DNA from: Platerodrilus igneus
Taxonomy: Eukaryota > Arthropoda > Insecta > Coleoptera > Lycidae
Reading direction: 5' to 3'
Assembly: GCA_036346225.1 (NCBI GenBank)
Contig: JARFIW010000668.1
Location: 372,001 to 436,000 of the forward strand
Length of the DNA stretch: 64,000 nucleotides
Of this stretch, positions 19,923 through 29,812 are shown piece after piece; within the stretch, counting starts at the first letter, position 1, and each line of letters opens with the position of its first letter. The notes under the pieces were generated by a model. The model ran no database searches, was not told the DNA's origin, and saw only the letters and a list, made by a program, of their open reading frames with translations. A program made the position numbers and the translations under genes.

Positions 19923-20734
19923 AGTTGTATTATTATCTCATGGCGGTTAACCTTAAAAAAACCTGCGCGAGGAGGAGCTATAATAATAATCAAAATAAAA
20001 AAGTGAGACTAGAAAACATCGACTGCTTGCACGTCCAGTGTTGCCAGAGCAAAAATTGTCGAGCAACCAGGGAATGTGTTTTAAATAGTTTTATGCGTTT
20101 CAAATATTGAAACACATTAAAAACAATCTGTCGTCCTTGACTATGAATCACTTCTTTTTTATTCATAATATTACTCTAAAAAATATCATAATTAATCATT
20201 GAACGAACATTCTTTTTAAATACTTACATTGCTGAAGAAATTAACTATCAGTTGGTTTTGAAAAAAACTGTTTTGATGACTATTACTTGATACAAATATT
20301 AAAACGGAAAACTGGAAACAATAAGACCTTGATAAGAGCAAGAATGACAATGACAGTTACGGTTCACATTCGGTATATGCAGTATTGGGATCCGCTGAGT
20401 AGGTGCACTGTTGCGACAGCAAATATTTACGGATAAAGAAATACGAACCTAGAATTGTTTATAAGTAAAATCAAGTAAAAGCTCCGATATTATATAGAGG
20501 TCTGGATTTATTTCATATAGGTATGAATTTCTAGATACCGCCAGCATGAACGGGGTCCTTACAAACAATATTTTACTTAACGTAATAAATGGGATATTCG
20601 TGACGACGTATTAAAGCCACATTGCTAGCAAGATGTTTGTGGGTTGTACTGTAGCGTTGTGAATCTTGAGGTTTAAGTTTAAATTGAACCAATTGCGCAT
20701 GTGACGTCACCCGCCATGAGATAATAATACTACT
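19923..20734. mobile_element. 812-bp non-coding DNA transposon with terminal inverted repeats, copy 1
   Basis: The left end reads AGTTGTATTATTATCTCATG and the right end is the reverse complement of AGTAGTATTATTATCTCATG followed by GCGGGTGAC. The copy at 31916-32727 has a perfect 29-bp inverted repeat and the same length; here the left end has three mismatches. No transposase is encoded, so it is a MITE-like non-autonomous element. The superfamily is unknown to me and target-site duplication is not clear. Since both copies lie in the duplicated block, they represent one insertion. Confidence 0.72.
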
Positions 20735-21224
20735 CTACTGTTCGTTAGACAAAAAGCGATGAGGTCTGATTCTGGTCGGTCCTGAGCTGTTTATACACGT
20801 TTTCCTCTTCTAATTGCAGGTGTGGTTATCGTGACTGAGGTGAAATGAATTACGTCTAGCTCATTTCTATGTCTGGTAACAAGCTGCAATTATAAATTTA
20901 TCAAATTCTTCTCCGAGTAAAAATGTTTGATCCTTCTGCTGATTTCTTCTTCAGAAATGGAACTAATTTTGTAAAATGTCGAAGTTCTACATTGTCATAG
21001 ATTCAAGGGGTAGCCTTTAAAATTGAACATTCTGATTATAATGTCGATGATTTTACTATTTCTGATTTGGCTTTTAAATACACCAAGCGAACGTTTTGAG
21101 CAATGTTCCTAACAAATTTTGTTAAAGCGGCAATAACAAACTTCATACATTTTTTTAGAGATATCTAGTAGTAATTCTTGTGTAGTTTCATTTTGTTTCA
21201 ACTATATCTGGATGGGTACAATTA

Positions 21225-21431
21225 TGTGAAATTTGATCTTTAATGGTGCGTTTACCTGTAATATGAATATTTGTATTTTTATGTATACTAAAAAGTCCTG
21301 TCAACTTCCTCGTTCTAATCATTTATTTTCTCTCCAAACTCTTTCTAAACAGTCAACAAAGATGTCAAAAAATGAATGGACATATACTTTTTTTTAGCCA
21401 ACCTCTTCAAAAAGCATTGCTAAACTTGATA
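21225..21431 (-). mobile_element. 3' LTR of BEL/Pao element, copy in duplicated block 1
   Basis: 207 bp, homologous to the 5' LTR at 40057-40259 and to 33218-33424. On the minus strand it begins TATCAAGTTTAGCAATG (TGTCAAG in the 40-kb copy) and ends AAATTTCACA. The purine-rich tract AAGGGTGGGAGAA (21432-21444) lies directly before it, as a polypurine tract should. A BEL/Pao pol C-terminus precedes it at 21617-21885. Confidence 0.85.
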
Positions 21432-21616
21432 TTCTCCCACCCTTGAAGTGACAGCTTTCTGTCCCTTCAAAGAAACACAACCTTAACCCGCCTAGATGAA
21501 ACTATAACATAACTCTATAAATAAATTTTACAAATCCAACTAACAACAACCTAAAACTACTTTAAACAATTATACAATGTAATCAAATGATGATGAGTGG
21601 ACTTGTGAAGGACTAA

Positions 21617-21885
21617 CTAATCTAAATAGCGAACGGGTTTTTTAAGAACGCTTCCTACGTGAGTACATCGTTCTTTTACTACATCTGTATTAATTTTGTC
21701 AACTATAGGTAAATTATTAGGGATTGTATCTTGTACAGATATATTTTTAACTTTTAACTGTTTACAATCTCTTAAATTACAAATCTGCTTTACTTCCGCA
21801 TCAAAAATTTCCATGGGAAATAATCTCTGAATCGGTCTCATTAACACACCTATAGCTGTCTTGAGTTTTACTAATCTTAAAATTA
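21617..21885 (-). pseudogene. BEL/Pao integrase C-terminus
   Basis: The minus-strand frame reads LVKLKTAIGVLMRPIQRLFP, then MEIFDAEVKQICNL, and ends LKKPVRYLD with a stop at 21617. A (V)KLKT..G...RPIQRL.PME block is typical of the C-terminal end of BEL/Pao pol, as I know the family. The stop is 185 bp before a polypurine tract and the BEL LTR, so this is the genuine 3' end of pol. The rest of the element is lost; beyond about 21890 Z unit 5 begins. In the second copy (33.6 kb) only the last codons remain. Confidence 0.72.
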
Positions 21886-21959
21886 AAATTTTATGGTTAG
21901 TACAATTTCACTAATGTCCATTTAAAGTAAATCAATTATAAAGTTATTCAACACACACA

Positions 21960-23330
21960 AAAATGTCAAACAAAATAGTATAATTTACCTGAAGGTCACC
22001 GCCCTCGTAACTTCAAAGTACATCGTCCCTTTAGTTAATCACACCATTCCAACAGGATTATATTTACGGCTTCTAATTCTCAACGCTTTTAAAATTTTCT
22101 CCATCACCAGTTGTTTCTGGGCTTTTCCGGAACTCATCTATGTATATCTGACCCTTGTTTCGTGGATCCAGACACGTATTTGAACCATTTAATTATTAAC
22201 ACCCCCGAAAAATAGCAAATAACTTCATACTTCTTTCACCAATATACGCCAAAACTGCCTACTTTTGTGTATACATTTGTCGTTGTAAATTTTGCTAATT
22301 GGTACAGTGAAACTAAATTTTATTACCTTGTATCTAAGTGCACTGAAGTACATTCATGTTAGCACGTAAATAACCAACTATTTTGAATCACTAAAATATA
22401 CGAGCAAAATTTTAAATTATTTTATCAAACTAAAATGCACTGTTTAACATCTTCAATCAAGTCGCGGATGTACGAGCTTTTAACGCATCGAATAGTCAAA
22501 AGTCTAAGAGAGCTTGTTTATATTCATCTCGGTATATATAGCAAAAAGCCGGCACGTCGCTTTTGTCCTCAAAACGGGTAATTCTACAGAATTCCTCATT
22601 CTATGTTCCCAGTCTGTCGCTCGCGCGTCGATTTTTACGAATTTTCACTCGTCCCATTTAAATCTCAGAAATTTCAACACACGGCACGCAAGCATGTCCG
22701 AGAAATAACTAATTGACTTTTATACCGAAATTGTTGTTTCTACCTCTGATATTTGCATTCTATTTTCAACCAATTGTGACCCTCGTGACGTTGCTTAAAT
22801 CCCGCCTTTTACTATATGTGTTTTTGCTTGACGCATTTTCTCTTTCCTTTTCTAACCTGTTCGTATTGGTGCAAATTGATATTCTTTATTATCGATTATA
22901 TTTTAGTCCATGTGGACTGTTATCTGGGTTTAATAACCCCGTATGGCACATTCTCGTGAATATTAAGCCCCGGTTTCTCCAAGATTCTTTGAAACTATTA
23001 ATTATCTACAAAATTTACGCCGTATGTGATATTTAAACTACGCAGGTGTTCAAAATAATATTAATTCTAAGAGCTTTATTTTCTGGTATTATAATCTTGG
23101 GTTTTTACAAGTTTCTATAGATATTATCTGTTACTAACGGTTCAATTAACTTCAATTAAAATTAATACTCTTTAATTTTTAGTGAATCCTAATTAAATAT
23201 TCAATTATTATTTGTACACTTTGTTTTACTACCGGTTACTTAAAATAGGGTTAATTAATATAAATTTTGCACGTAATTTCCATTTGTTTAGGAATAATTA
23301 CATTACACGCAGAGTTTTTTAATACTGCTT
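21960..23330 (-). mobile_element. Z unit 5: diverged, truncated copy
   Basis: Minus strand. The 5' part (about 23330-23040) matches Z unit 1 at words such as TTTTGCACGTAATTTCCA and CGCAGGTGTTCAA. A TATATATA box lies at 22533-22540, followed by AAACAAGCTCTCTTAGAC, comparable to AAAGCTCTCTT in Z units 2 and 4. CTTCAG|GTAAATT occurs at 21985-21991, preceded by GGCGGTGAC as in Z unit 4. The 3' part is missing because BEL/Pao sequence adjoins near 21890. It has no (TA)n borders, which suggests an older copy. Confidence 0.6.
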
Positions 23331-23489
23331 CTTTTGATATAAAGCGTCTTGTACATAATTTAAATCTCTTATGTTTAATGAAACTAATAAATTTTAATTG
23401 AAACGACCGAATTTATTTATGCTTCACGGTTTTAATAAAGCGTACCTCTTCCCAAAGCTTCTACACGGTGATTAAAATTATTTGATGTG

Positions 23490-24417
23490 ATTATTTAATT
23501 TTCTACCCTGGTCTAAATATGAGTATTTTCCCCCTATTTGAATACAAATAATCCCACTTATTTGAATTCAAATATAAAATATTTAAACCGCAAACAAAAT
23601 TTACAAAAAAAATTGCCTATCTCTCTCTACCCTTATCTATCTAACTTACCTACTTTGTCTCCAATCGAAAAAAAAATATTTACACCTATCCTATATCCCT
23701 ATCCTATTCCTAACTTTCAACTAATCTTCACTATACTTTACTTCATCCTACCTAATCCTATATACCTATCCTATCCTTACTCTATTCCTAACTCTCCACT
23801 AATCTTCTATGAAATATCTACACTTAACCTATCTTATTTTCTTCCTACATTTACTCTTTATTCTCATCCTAAACCTATTCCTAATTATCTCCCATATTTA
23901 TCCTATACCTAGCTTTATTTTCTATAAACACTTACTTCTACTTTTCTATATACACCTATTCTATCCCTTGTTCTATATCTATACTAAAGTTCACCTATCT
24001 CTATCCTTTGTTCATTAAGTTATTTAAATCTAACTCTCTTCTTGACCCTCCAAGTCTTCCTTCTTACCATCCTAATACTCTTCATCCCTATCTCTCCCCC
24101 TTCTATATCTATACTTAACATCTCTATTATCTCACATACAATAAACTTATCATCCCTCTTATCCTGACTCTTAAATATTACTTCTTCTTCAGTCCCTACA
24201 CTTGTCTGTTTCTCATTTATTCTTGTTTCCTTTCTGCCGACAAACCAAACGATATTACTTTACAATTATCGATTTTTCCCTCTATGGAAAGCCCTACGTA
24301 CCTTCTAGAATTTTGTGTAATGGAATCCGCCAGAATGAATCCCTTAAATCTACTTTATTAAAACAAACTTGCCATCTTTACTTAATTTCGCCTTCACCTG
24401 CTCCTGATATGCTGCTT
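23490..24417 (-). pseudogene. decayed Ty3/gypsy pol region (reverse transcriptase side)
   Basis: On the minus strand the segment 24200-24417 is collinear with the gypsy reverse transcriptase fragment at 3464-3790: words for Q..YA..VK, KYFLW-like and GRRYVGLSIEG-like blocks can be followed with frameshifts. The remainder, 23540-24200, is extremely poor in G on the plus strand (C, T and A only for long runs) with repeated CTATTCCTAAC words, and no frame can be followed. It continues the gag-protease remnant at 24418-25603. Confidence 0.55.
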
Positions 24418-24939
24418 CTACCCCACTACTTCTGCATGTTCTTGTATTAAAGCTTGAACCTCTACTTTCCTTTCCTCTGGACATCTTATCGTGTTGATCT
24501 GTTTACCTTCATCATCTTCTACCTCTACTACATTAATATTCAACCCAGTGTCATCCTCTGTGACTTCATAACTGCCCTTCCATGGCACTACCCTATCTTT
24601 AATCCTTACTACCTTCCTTTCCATATCTATCAAAACCCCTAACTTCATCATACAGTCAACACCTAAAATGCTCTGAAACTTCAGTCCAGGTACAATTACA
24701 AACTCCTGTTCACAGCTTAAACCTCCTATATCTATCCTAAGCACCACAACACTATTTACTACAGCAAACTTCTTTTTATTTGGAGCTACTAAATGGCTAC
24801 GTTTTATAGGCATAATCCTATCACAAACCTTATCCCTAATTTTGCTGACGAATTCCTCCGATATTAAACTCGCCTCTGCCCTTGTATCAAGTAATACTTC
24901 TACATTATTCTCAAAAATTTCTAAATTAATAATTGGCAA
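24418..24939 (-). pseudogene. Ty3/gypsy retropepsin region with altered active site
   Basis: 173 minus-strand codons. VEVLLDTRAEASLISEEFV near residues 13-31 is the aspartic protease active-site region, but the catalytic D-T/S-G triad reads D-T-R, a Gly to Arg change that should abolish activity. The flap and second hydrophobic motif follow: FVIVPGLKFQSILGVDCM (I-L-G-x-D). In the living element the enzyme cleaves gag-pol. The frame is otherwise open. It lies between gag remnants upstream and RT remnants downstream on the same strand. Confidence 0.82.
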
Positions 24940-25043
24940 ACATAATTTTTCCTCAGTTTCTGGCTCTACTCCTTCCTCAATTTTGAAAAATTCACGTGGA
25001 TGTTCATATACATTTACACAGAAATCTAGTGGTCTGTCGCGTT

Positions 25044-25603
25044 CTAAAAATCCTGTCTCATCCTGTTTTCCGTGCTTGGTCCTGGTTGTCCTTCTACAAC
25101 CTGTGCGTACGTCCTCCTCGTGTTAATATCCGTGTCCCTGTCTCTATTCGGCGTGCTGGTCACAGTCCTGTTTACCTCCGGTAAACTGTTCTGTCGCGTG
25201 TAACTAGGTCTTGACGTCGGTCCCCTAGTCGCACTATTGCTCCTGTATTCCTGTCCTCGTCGTTCCCAATTCGGTCGAAAATTTCTGTTGTAGTCAGGCC
25301 GTCTCGGATAATTCGGTGTCCTGTTGTCAAACCTAACTGTGTTAACGTTTCGTTCTCGTATCTCTCTTGTCCGTCCAACACATACATCGTCATATCTCTG
25401 TAAGTATTCCAAAACGTCTCCCGTTCTGTGATGTTTTGTAAGGCCACGTGTTGTCTAATTTCCAGTTCAAAATGTCGTGATAGGTACTTGATTATCTGTC
25501 TGTCCGTCAATGGTGGATTCAGTTGTTTGGCCACACTGTATTTGCGGATGGCATATTGCTCCCTAGAACCTGCAAACTCTCCCTTAAATTTTCCTGTAAT
25601 CAA
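25044..25603 (-). pseudogene. Ty3/gypsy gag, frameshifted
   Basis: The first frame (25603 downward) reads as a capsid C-terminal domain: YAIRKYSVAKQLNPPLTDRQ, then KYLSRHFELEIRQHVALQN and ETFWNTYRDMTMYV. Near 25400 the reading passes to another frame with the basic, Arg/Asn/Pro-rich tail FDNRTPNYPRRPDYNRNFRP and later TSTPNRDRDTDINTRRTYAQ. Such basic tails replace zinc knuckles in some gypsy gags. A frameshift of one base therefore separates the halves. The 5' end is cut at about 25630 where non-retroelement sequence begins; no LTR is attached. Confidence 0.75.
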
Positions 25604-25630
25604 GTCGTCCCTAATCTGATCCTGTTTGTG

Positions 25631-27054
25631 ATCACTCCAGTAATGTTGTAAAATTTGTTTTACATAAAGTATTCAATCTAAATTACATGCAACTTTATTT
25701 ATATATAACATGAAATTGTACATATAGTATTCAAGTTAAATTATCATGCATCATTTGATAATTTTCGTGGTTTAATTTACATATAAAGCAACTTTAAATT
25801 AACATGCAGAGTGGTAATCAGGAGACTGGTTTACGTTATTTTTGAATAAAAGCAAAAAGAAAATATAGGTTTTACGCTTTGTTCATGGTGTAGATCTGGC
25901 GAAATTTAAATACTCAAAATGGACGCCGAGTAATGTGGAATTTCAGTATGCAGTACAATTATTCGTTCTAAATTGGAGATTTCCGTATTTCAATGCTGAC
26001 GTAAGCTTCCTTTATGGTATTTTTCAGACAGACGGAGTTCTGGTATGAAAAATTGTTTTCGTATGTTAGCTGAACTATGGACATTGTAATCAGATTATTT
26101 TTTGTTTAATCAAGTTATTCAAACTTCTAAATAGGTCAAGGACAGACCACAATTATATTTTTCAATATTAAGTAATAGGAATCTGTAACTTTTACATATC
26201 TAATTCTTTTATTAACTCAATGAAACTACGGTAGATGTCATTACGTGTTATAGAAAATAAATTCTTCTATTTATGAGAACTTAGAAATTAAACTTCTATG
26301 TTTGCTATTTCATTAATAACTATTTGGAATTATCCATTGTAAGGTTAAGGTAGATCTACCAAAACTAACATTTTTGTTATCAATAAGCAACAGTTTAGAA
26401 AGCAACTTTATGCTTTATTTATTTGTTAATAAAACCACATTTAATTTGATTGGTACTGATTTTATCCAGTGCCCTTGTAAATAATTTTCATAAATTAAAT
26501 TAATCACAATATAAAGAAAGAAAGATATTTTGTAAAAAGCACATAACTGAATACTAGAGGAATAGATTTTTATTTTTGAACAAGACTATTCTTTTTAATT
26601 AGGATGAATGAAAGTTGATTCCATTTGAATTTAAAAAATTTTTGAGTATAAATGCACAAACAGTGCTATTCCTTGTTTAATTTGTTCACAGGTGTAGCAG
26701 TGAATTACTAAGATCAAGATCGAGCCATAAGGTAAGAAACTTCAGGGATTATGTTGTCTTTAATAAACAGTATAGCGGTTATAGAATAAAGGTTTCCGCA
26801 TTCGCCTTGTACAAGGGACTTGAGTAAGGTCTTCTCTGTATAGAAAAATACGGTGGCGCCTTATTCTTCATGTTTATGGTCACAATCTAACCCCGACCCA
26901 CAGCTCATGTTCCACCCAGAGCATATAGTTCGACTAGCCGCTTTGCCTTTGAGATTTCCACAACTTTGGGCCATTTTCCATCAGAACTTGCCGTGGGCTC
27001 TATACGATTATTGGAAATTCTCGTTAAATAAAATCCCATAATAATAGTAAAAGG
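25631..27054. other. AT-rich sequence, no gene recognised
   Basis: No domain, repeat relation or structured RNA was recognised. A 62-codon plus-strand frame at 26853-27041 has no known motif. The composition is typical of the window. Confidence 0.4.
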
Positions 27055-27409
27055 CTATAATATAAGTGGAGGTATGCGTTCAATCAGTTTTCTAGGCGGT
27101 AAATAAGCGCACATAAATCTGATGATTATTATAAACAACTATAGGTGTTAGTTGTCAATTATCTGCAACTAATGTTGATTGTGCGAAAGGATATATTGGA
27201 AAAATATTAAATCGGCAAATGTTCAACTGCTGGGTGGATTTGGCAGCCACAGGCTGCTTACTCCCTTTCAGAACCACTGAATGTCGGAGAAATAGGGTAT
27301 ATCATTGTAAAGCAATAGAAAGGGACCAAACTGCGTCTTGCGAAAAAGAACAGCGCTTATGATCAAAGACAACAAACATAGAAACAAGAATAAAACTGTT
27401 GAGAGCATA
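27055..27409 (+). mobile_element. LINE 3' end plus spacer unit, truncated composite
   Basis: 27055-27129 matches the LINE 3' end (GTGGAGGTATGCGTTCAATC...CTGATGATTATTAT). 27130-27370 matches the spacer unit (GTGCGAAAGGATATATTGG, GGCAGCCACAGGCTGCTTA). A short LINE piece (CAAAGACAACAAACATAGAA) runs to 27405 and then breaks off into the ~200-bp repeat. It is the same order as at 13845-14990, with an internal deletion. Confidence 0.72.
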
Positions 27410-27621
27410 TTTTTTCTGTATGCTTTTATATCTTGGTGGTACTTATTTGTGAATTTGGGTTTGAATGACCTCTCGTGACACCTTATATTTTCCTTCTTTC
27501 GATCACGAGCTCAATTTAAAACGATCATCTGGGCTTTGCATGAAAGTCTAAGTAGTTATTTCATCTTATTAACTATAATACGGTAGTATTTATCAACTTA
27601 CCTTGTGTAATTCTTACCAAA

Positions 27622-27625
<4 letters not shown>
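27410..27625 (+). repeat. ~200-bp repeat preceding (TA)n, copy 2
   Basis: Collinear with 14790-14989. As there, it ends in a (TA)n tract that borders a Z unit, but here the Z unit points away from it (5' end adjacent), whereas at 15 kb the 3' end is adjacent. Confidence 0.8.

Positions 27626-27676
<51 letters not shown>
27626..27676. repeat. (TA)n microsatellite
   Basis: About 50 bp of alternating TA at the 5' edge of Z unit 4. Confidence 0.95.
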
Positions 27677-27682
<6 letters not shown>

Positions 27683-28590
27683 GGATTTAGAGGTTAAATA
27701 GGTATAGACAATAAAATGTTAGCAACCGTGTATATAGAAATAGGAGCAAATTATTTACGCGCCAAATTAATTAATTTATATAGTAAAAACGGACGGGTAA
27801 TGAAGTATTTTTCTATATTTAAATTGGAATGTGAAAATTATATAAGGGAAGAAAATTTTAGAGTACATAAACATCTCAAGAATACGCATAAGAAATCATA
27901 ATAATGTTAATCGAACGCATGCAAGCAAAAAGGGAGCTTGCATGCATAAGAAAATCAATAATTTCTGACGCAAATGTATTCAATTTTAAAAGCCAACGTT
28001 CGTTATACAAATACTGAGAAGGGAATTGTTATTTTATAAGCGGTCGGTTGTTTCAAGAAACACCTTCTTGTTAAACGTCACATTCAGGGAGTTTGAAGCG
28101 AACGTTATCACAAAATTCCATAGAAATTGTTTGCAACGGTCAATTTGGATAAGCTGCTACAATAACCAGTACCTTAAGGAGTGAGTGGAATAAACGATCG
28201 ATAATGTAAGATAAAGCAAGCGTTGGATAGAAGTCACGTAGGATATACAGTGTATTTATGAAGGACGACTACAATATCGACTTTCTGTAACTCAAGTGGG
28301 GTTCTAAAGGAAACAACAGATATGCGTAGAACAGAGATAGACAGCTGAGAGGTGGCGCGTCTGAACGGGGGAAAATTTTATCATTGGTCGATGGTGAGCA
28401 GTTTTCAAGAAATGCGCGATCGTAACGGTGGTAAACTAAATTCTAGATAACAACACGTCGAAAACGGGAATTTTGGAGAAGTCAGTGTTTGTTACTTTAA
28501 AAATTTTAGGAAGCGACTTCGAAAACAATCTTTTCACATGAAACGGGTTCCGCGGGGAGGTGGTGGGGGTGGGGGTTGGTAGTGGAATAA

Positions 28591-28598
28591 TATAAATA
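28591..28598 (+). promoter_or_regulatory. TATA box of Z unit 4
   Basis: ATATAAATAAACGACC followed by GAAGATATTAAAGCTCTCTT, shared with Z unit 2. Preceded by a purine-rich GGGGAGGTGGTGGGGGTGGG stretch. Confidence 0.55.
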
Positions 28599-29068
28599 AA
28601 CGACCGAAGATATTAAAGCTCTCTTTCCTTCCATCGAGATCTGAATGCGTGTTCAGAACTACAACATAATAGTAAAAGCTTTCGGTTATAAATTTTTGTG
28701 TGTTCCGTACTGTTGCATTAAACATCCTATTAGAAATTATGAAAGCTGTAGTAGCGGACTGAAAGTTATAAAAGTGATTGCACAAGTTGGTACTTATTTA
28801 AATAAAAGGTGCCGTACTACGACAAAGTTATTAAATGGATGGATGATATTTGGGGTAAGCAGAACTGAAAGCAATCTGTATGCGTGAGATATCTGGTATG
28901 GAATGTTACTGTTGAGGCGAAGCTAATATCTTGAAACAAGGACAGTAATGGTAGCGGAGATATTGGCTAGTGGTGATCTATGGATCCTGGCTTCAGCGTA
29001 GTAGATGGACACATCGACGAGGGTTTCTGGTAAACATCTCCAGCGGTGACGAAGAGTGAAGGTGTCTT

Positions 29069-29075
29069 CAGGTAA
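29069..29075 (+). promoter_or_regulatory. donor-like site CAG|GTAA in Z unit 4
   Basis: GTCTTCAGGTAATAAAC, 480 bp after the TATA box and 469 bp before AATAAA. The upstream CGACGAGGGTTTCTG block is shared with Z unit 2. Confidence 0.5.
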
Positions 29076-29778
29076 TAAACTTGAAGTTTCTGTTTTTATA
29101 TAAACATTTGTGGATATTTTTGTGTTTGTGTGTTTGACTTATTGGAGGCGTATTTATTGTTTTTAAAACTTGTTTAAAAAGGTGCATGTGCAGGACAATT
29201 TAATAATTTTTAGTATTGAAAAAGGGATTCTTGATGATATATAAAGATTTATTCAGGTTATAAATTGTGGTTTTAAGAAGTAAACGGGTCTGTAAATTTG
29301 TTTTCAATAATGCAAAGTTTAAAAAGCATTTACAAAAACTGGGTTATAATGAGCTCACAATAGACCAGTATGAAGTCAAATTAGGGTTACATGTGGGGCC
29401 CATCTACTCATATCTACTCGAATTTGTTTAAAATCATTTGCAAATCAAGGACTTTAAAGCATTCAATGAATTGAGCTGGTCATAATTGTACCAAACCGTT
29501 TGTACTCATGTGTAAATAATTTATCTATTAATATGTGTAAATAAAAAGTTGTATGGTTGTTGTATTATTTTGGTAGTTTCATTTGAGGGTGTGTGAGTGT
29601 GAGAGAGGTATGTACGTAAAAATAGGTATTCAAAAAGAGGTCGATTGCTGAGCTAGCCAGGGTGAGCAGAGAAATTTGAAGGCGTCTAAATAAAAGGTAA
29701 GAAATTTAAAAACAAAATTTTTTTGAAAATTTTATGTTGGCCCAGGGCGGGGGCACGAATTTTTGTAAGGTTCCACGG

Positions 29779-29780
<2 letters not shown>

Positions 29781-29811
<31 letters not shown>
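29781..29811. repeat. (TA)n microsatellite split by mariner
   Basis: About 30 bp of alternating TA. The mariner inserted at its last TA; the other TA of the target duplication is 31134-31135. Confidence 0.92.

Positions 29812-29812
<1 letters not shown>

Larger units (their letters stand above)
19465..21650. repeat. ~2.2-kb direct duplication, copy 1
   Basis: Collinear with 31457-33643 at a constant offset of about 11,993 bp, with few substitutions and almost no gaps. It contains ~50-bp tandem repeats (19640-19905), an 812-bp terminal-inverted-repeat element (19923-20734), ~490 bp of unassigned sequence and the 3' end of a BEL/Pao element with its LTR (21225-21431). Because similarity continues from the BEL LTR into non-BEL flank, the two copies come from duplication of an already inserted BEL element, not from two insertions. 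Confidence 0.88.
27677..29780 (+). mobile_element. Z unit 4: (TA)n-bounded LTR-like element
   Basis: Plus strand, about 2.1 kb, the cleanest copy. It starts TGTTGTGGATTTAGAGG and ends GGTTCCACGGCA, so the ends form a short inverted repeat (TGTTGTGGA / TGCCGTGGA). TATAAATA is at 28591-28598 with GATATTAAAGCTCTCTT downstream, TCTTCAG|GTAATA at 29069-29075, and AATAAA at 29540-29545 followed by a TTGTTGTATTATTTTGG block. A G-rich stretch (28553-28583) lies just upstream of the TATA box. No coding frame is conserved with the other copies. The mariner at 29811 is inserted in its 3' (TA)n tract. Confidence 0.78.

Noticed and set aside
23538..24018. Plus-strand Leu/Tyr/Pro-rich frames considered as repetitive proteins
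   Set aside because: They are antisense to the gypsy pol remnant and caused by the C/T/A composition.
28553..28583. G-quadruplex upstream of the Z unit 4 TATA box
   Set aside because: Only three runs of three or more G can be placed with short loops, and the other Z units lack it.
5936..29780. Z units considered as MITEs because of short terminal inverted repeats and TA flanks
   Set aside because: TG...CA ends, TATA box and poly(A) signal fit an LTR better; the TA flanks are long microsatellites rather than 2-bp duplications. Not fully excluded.
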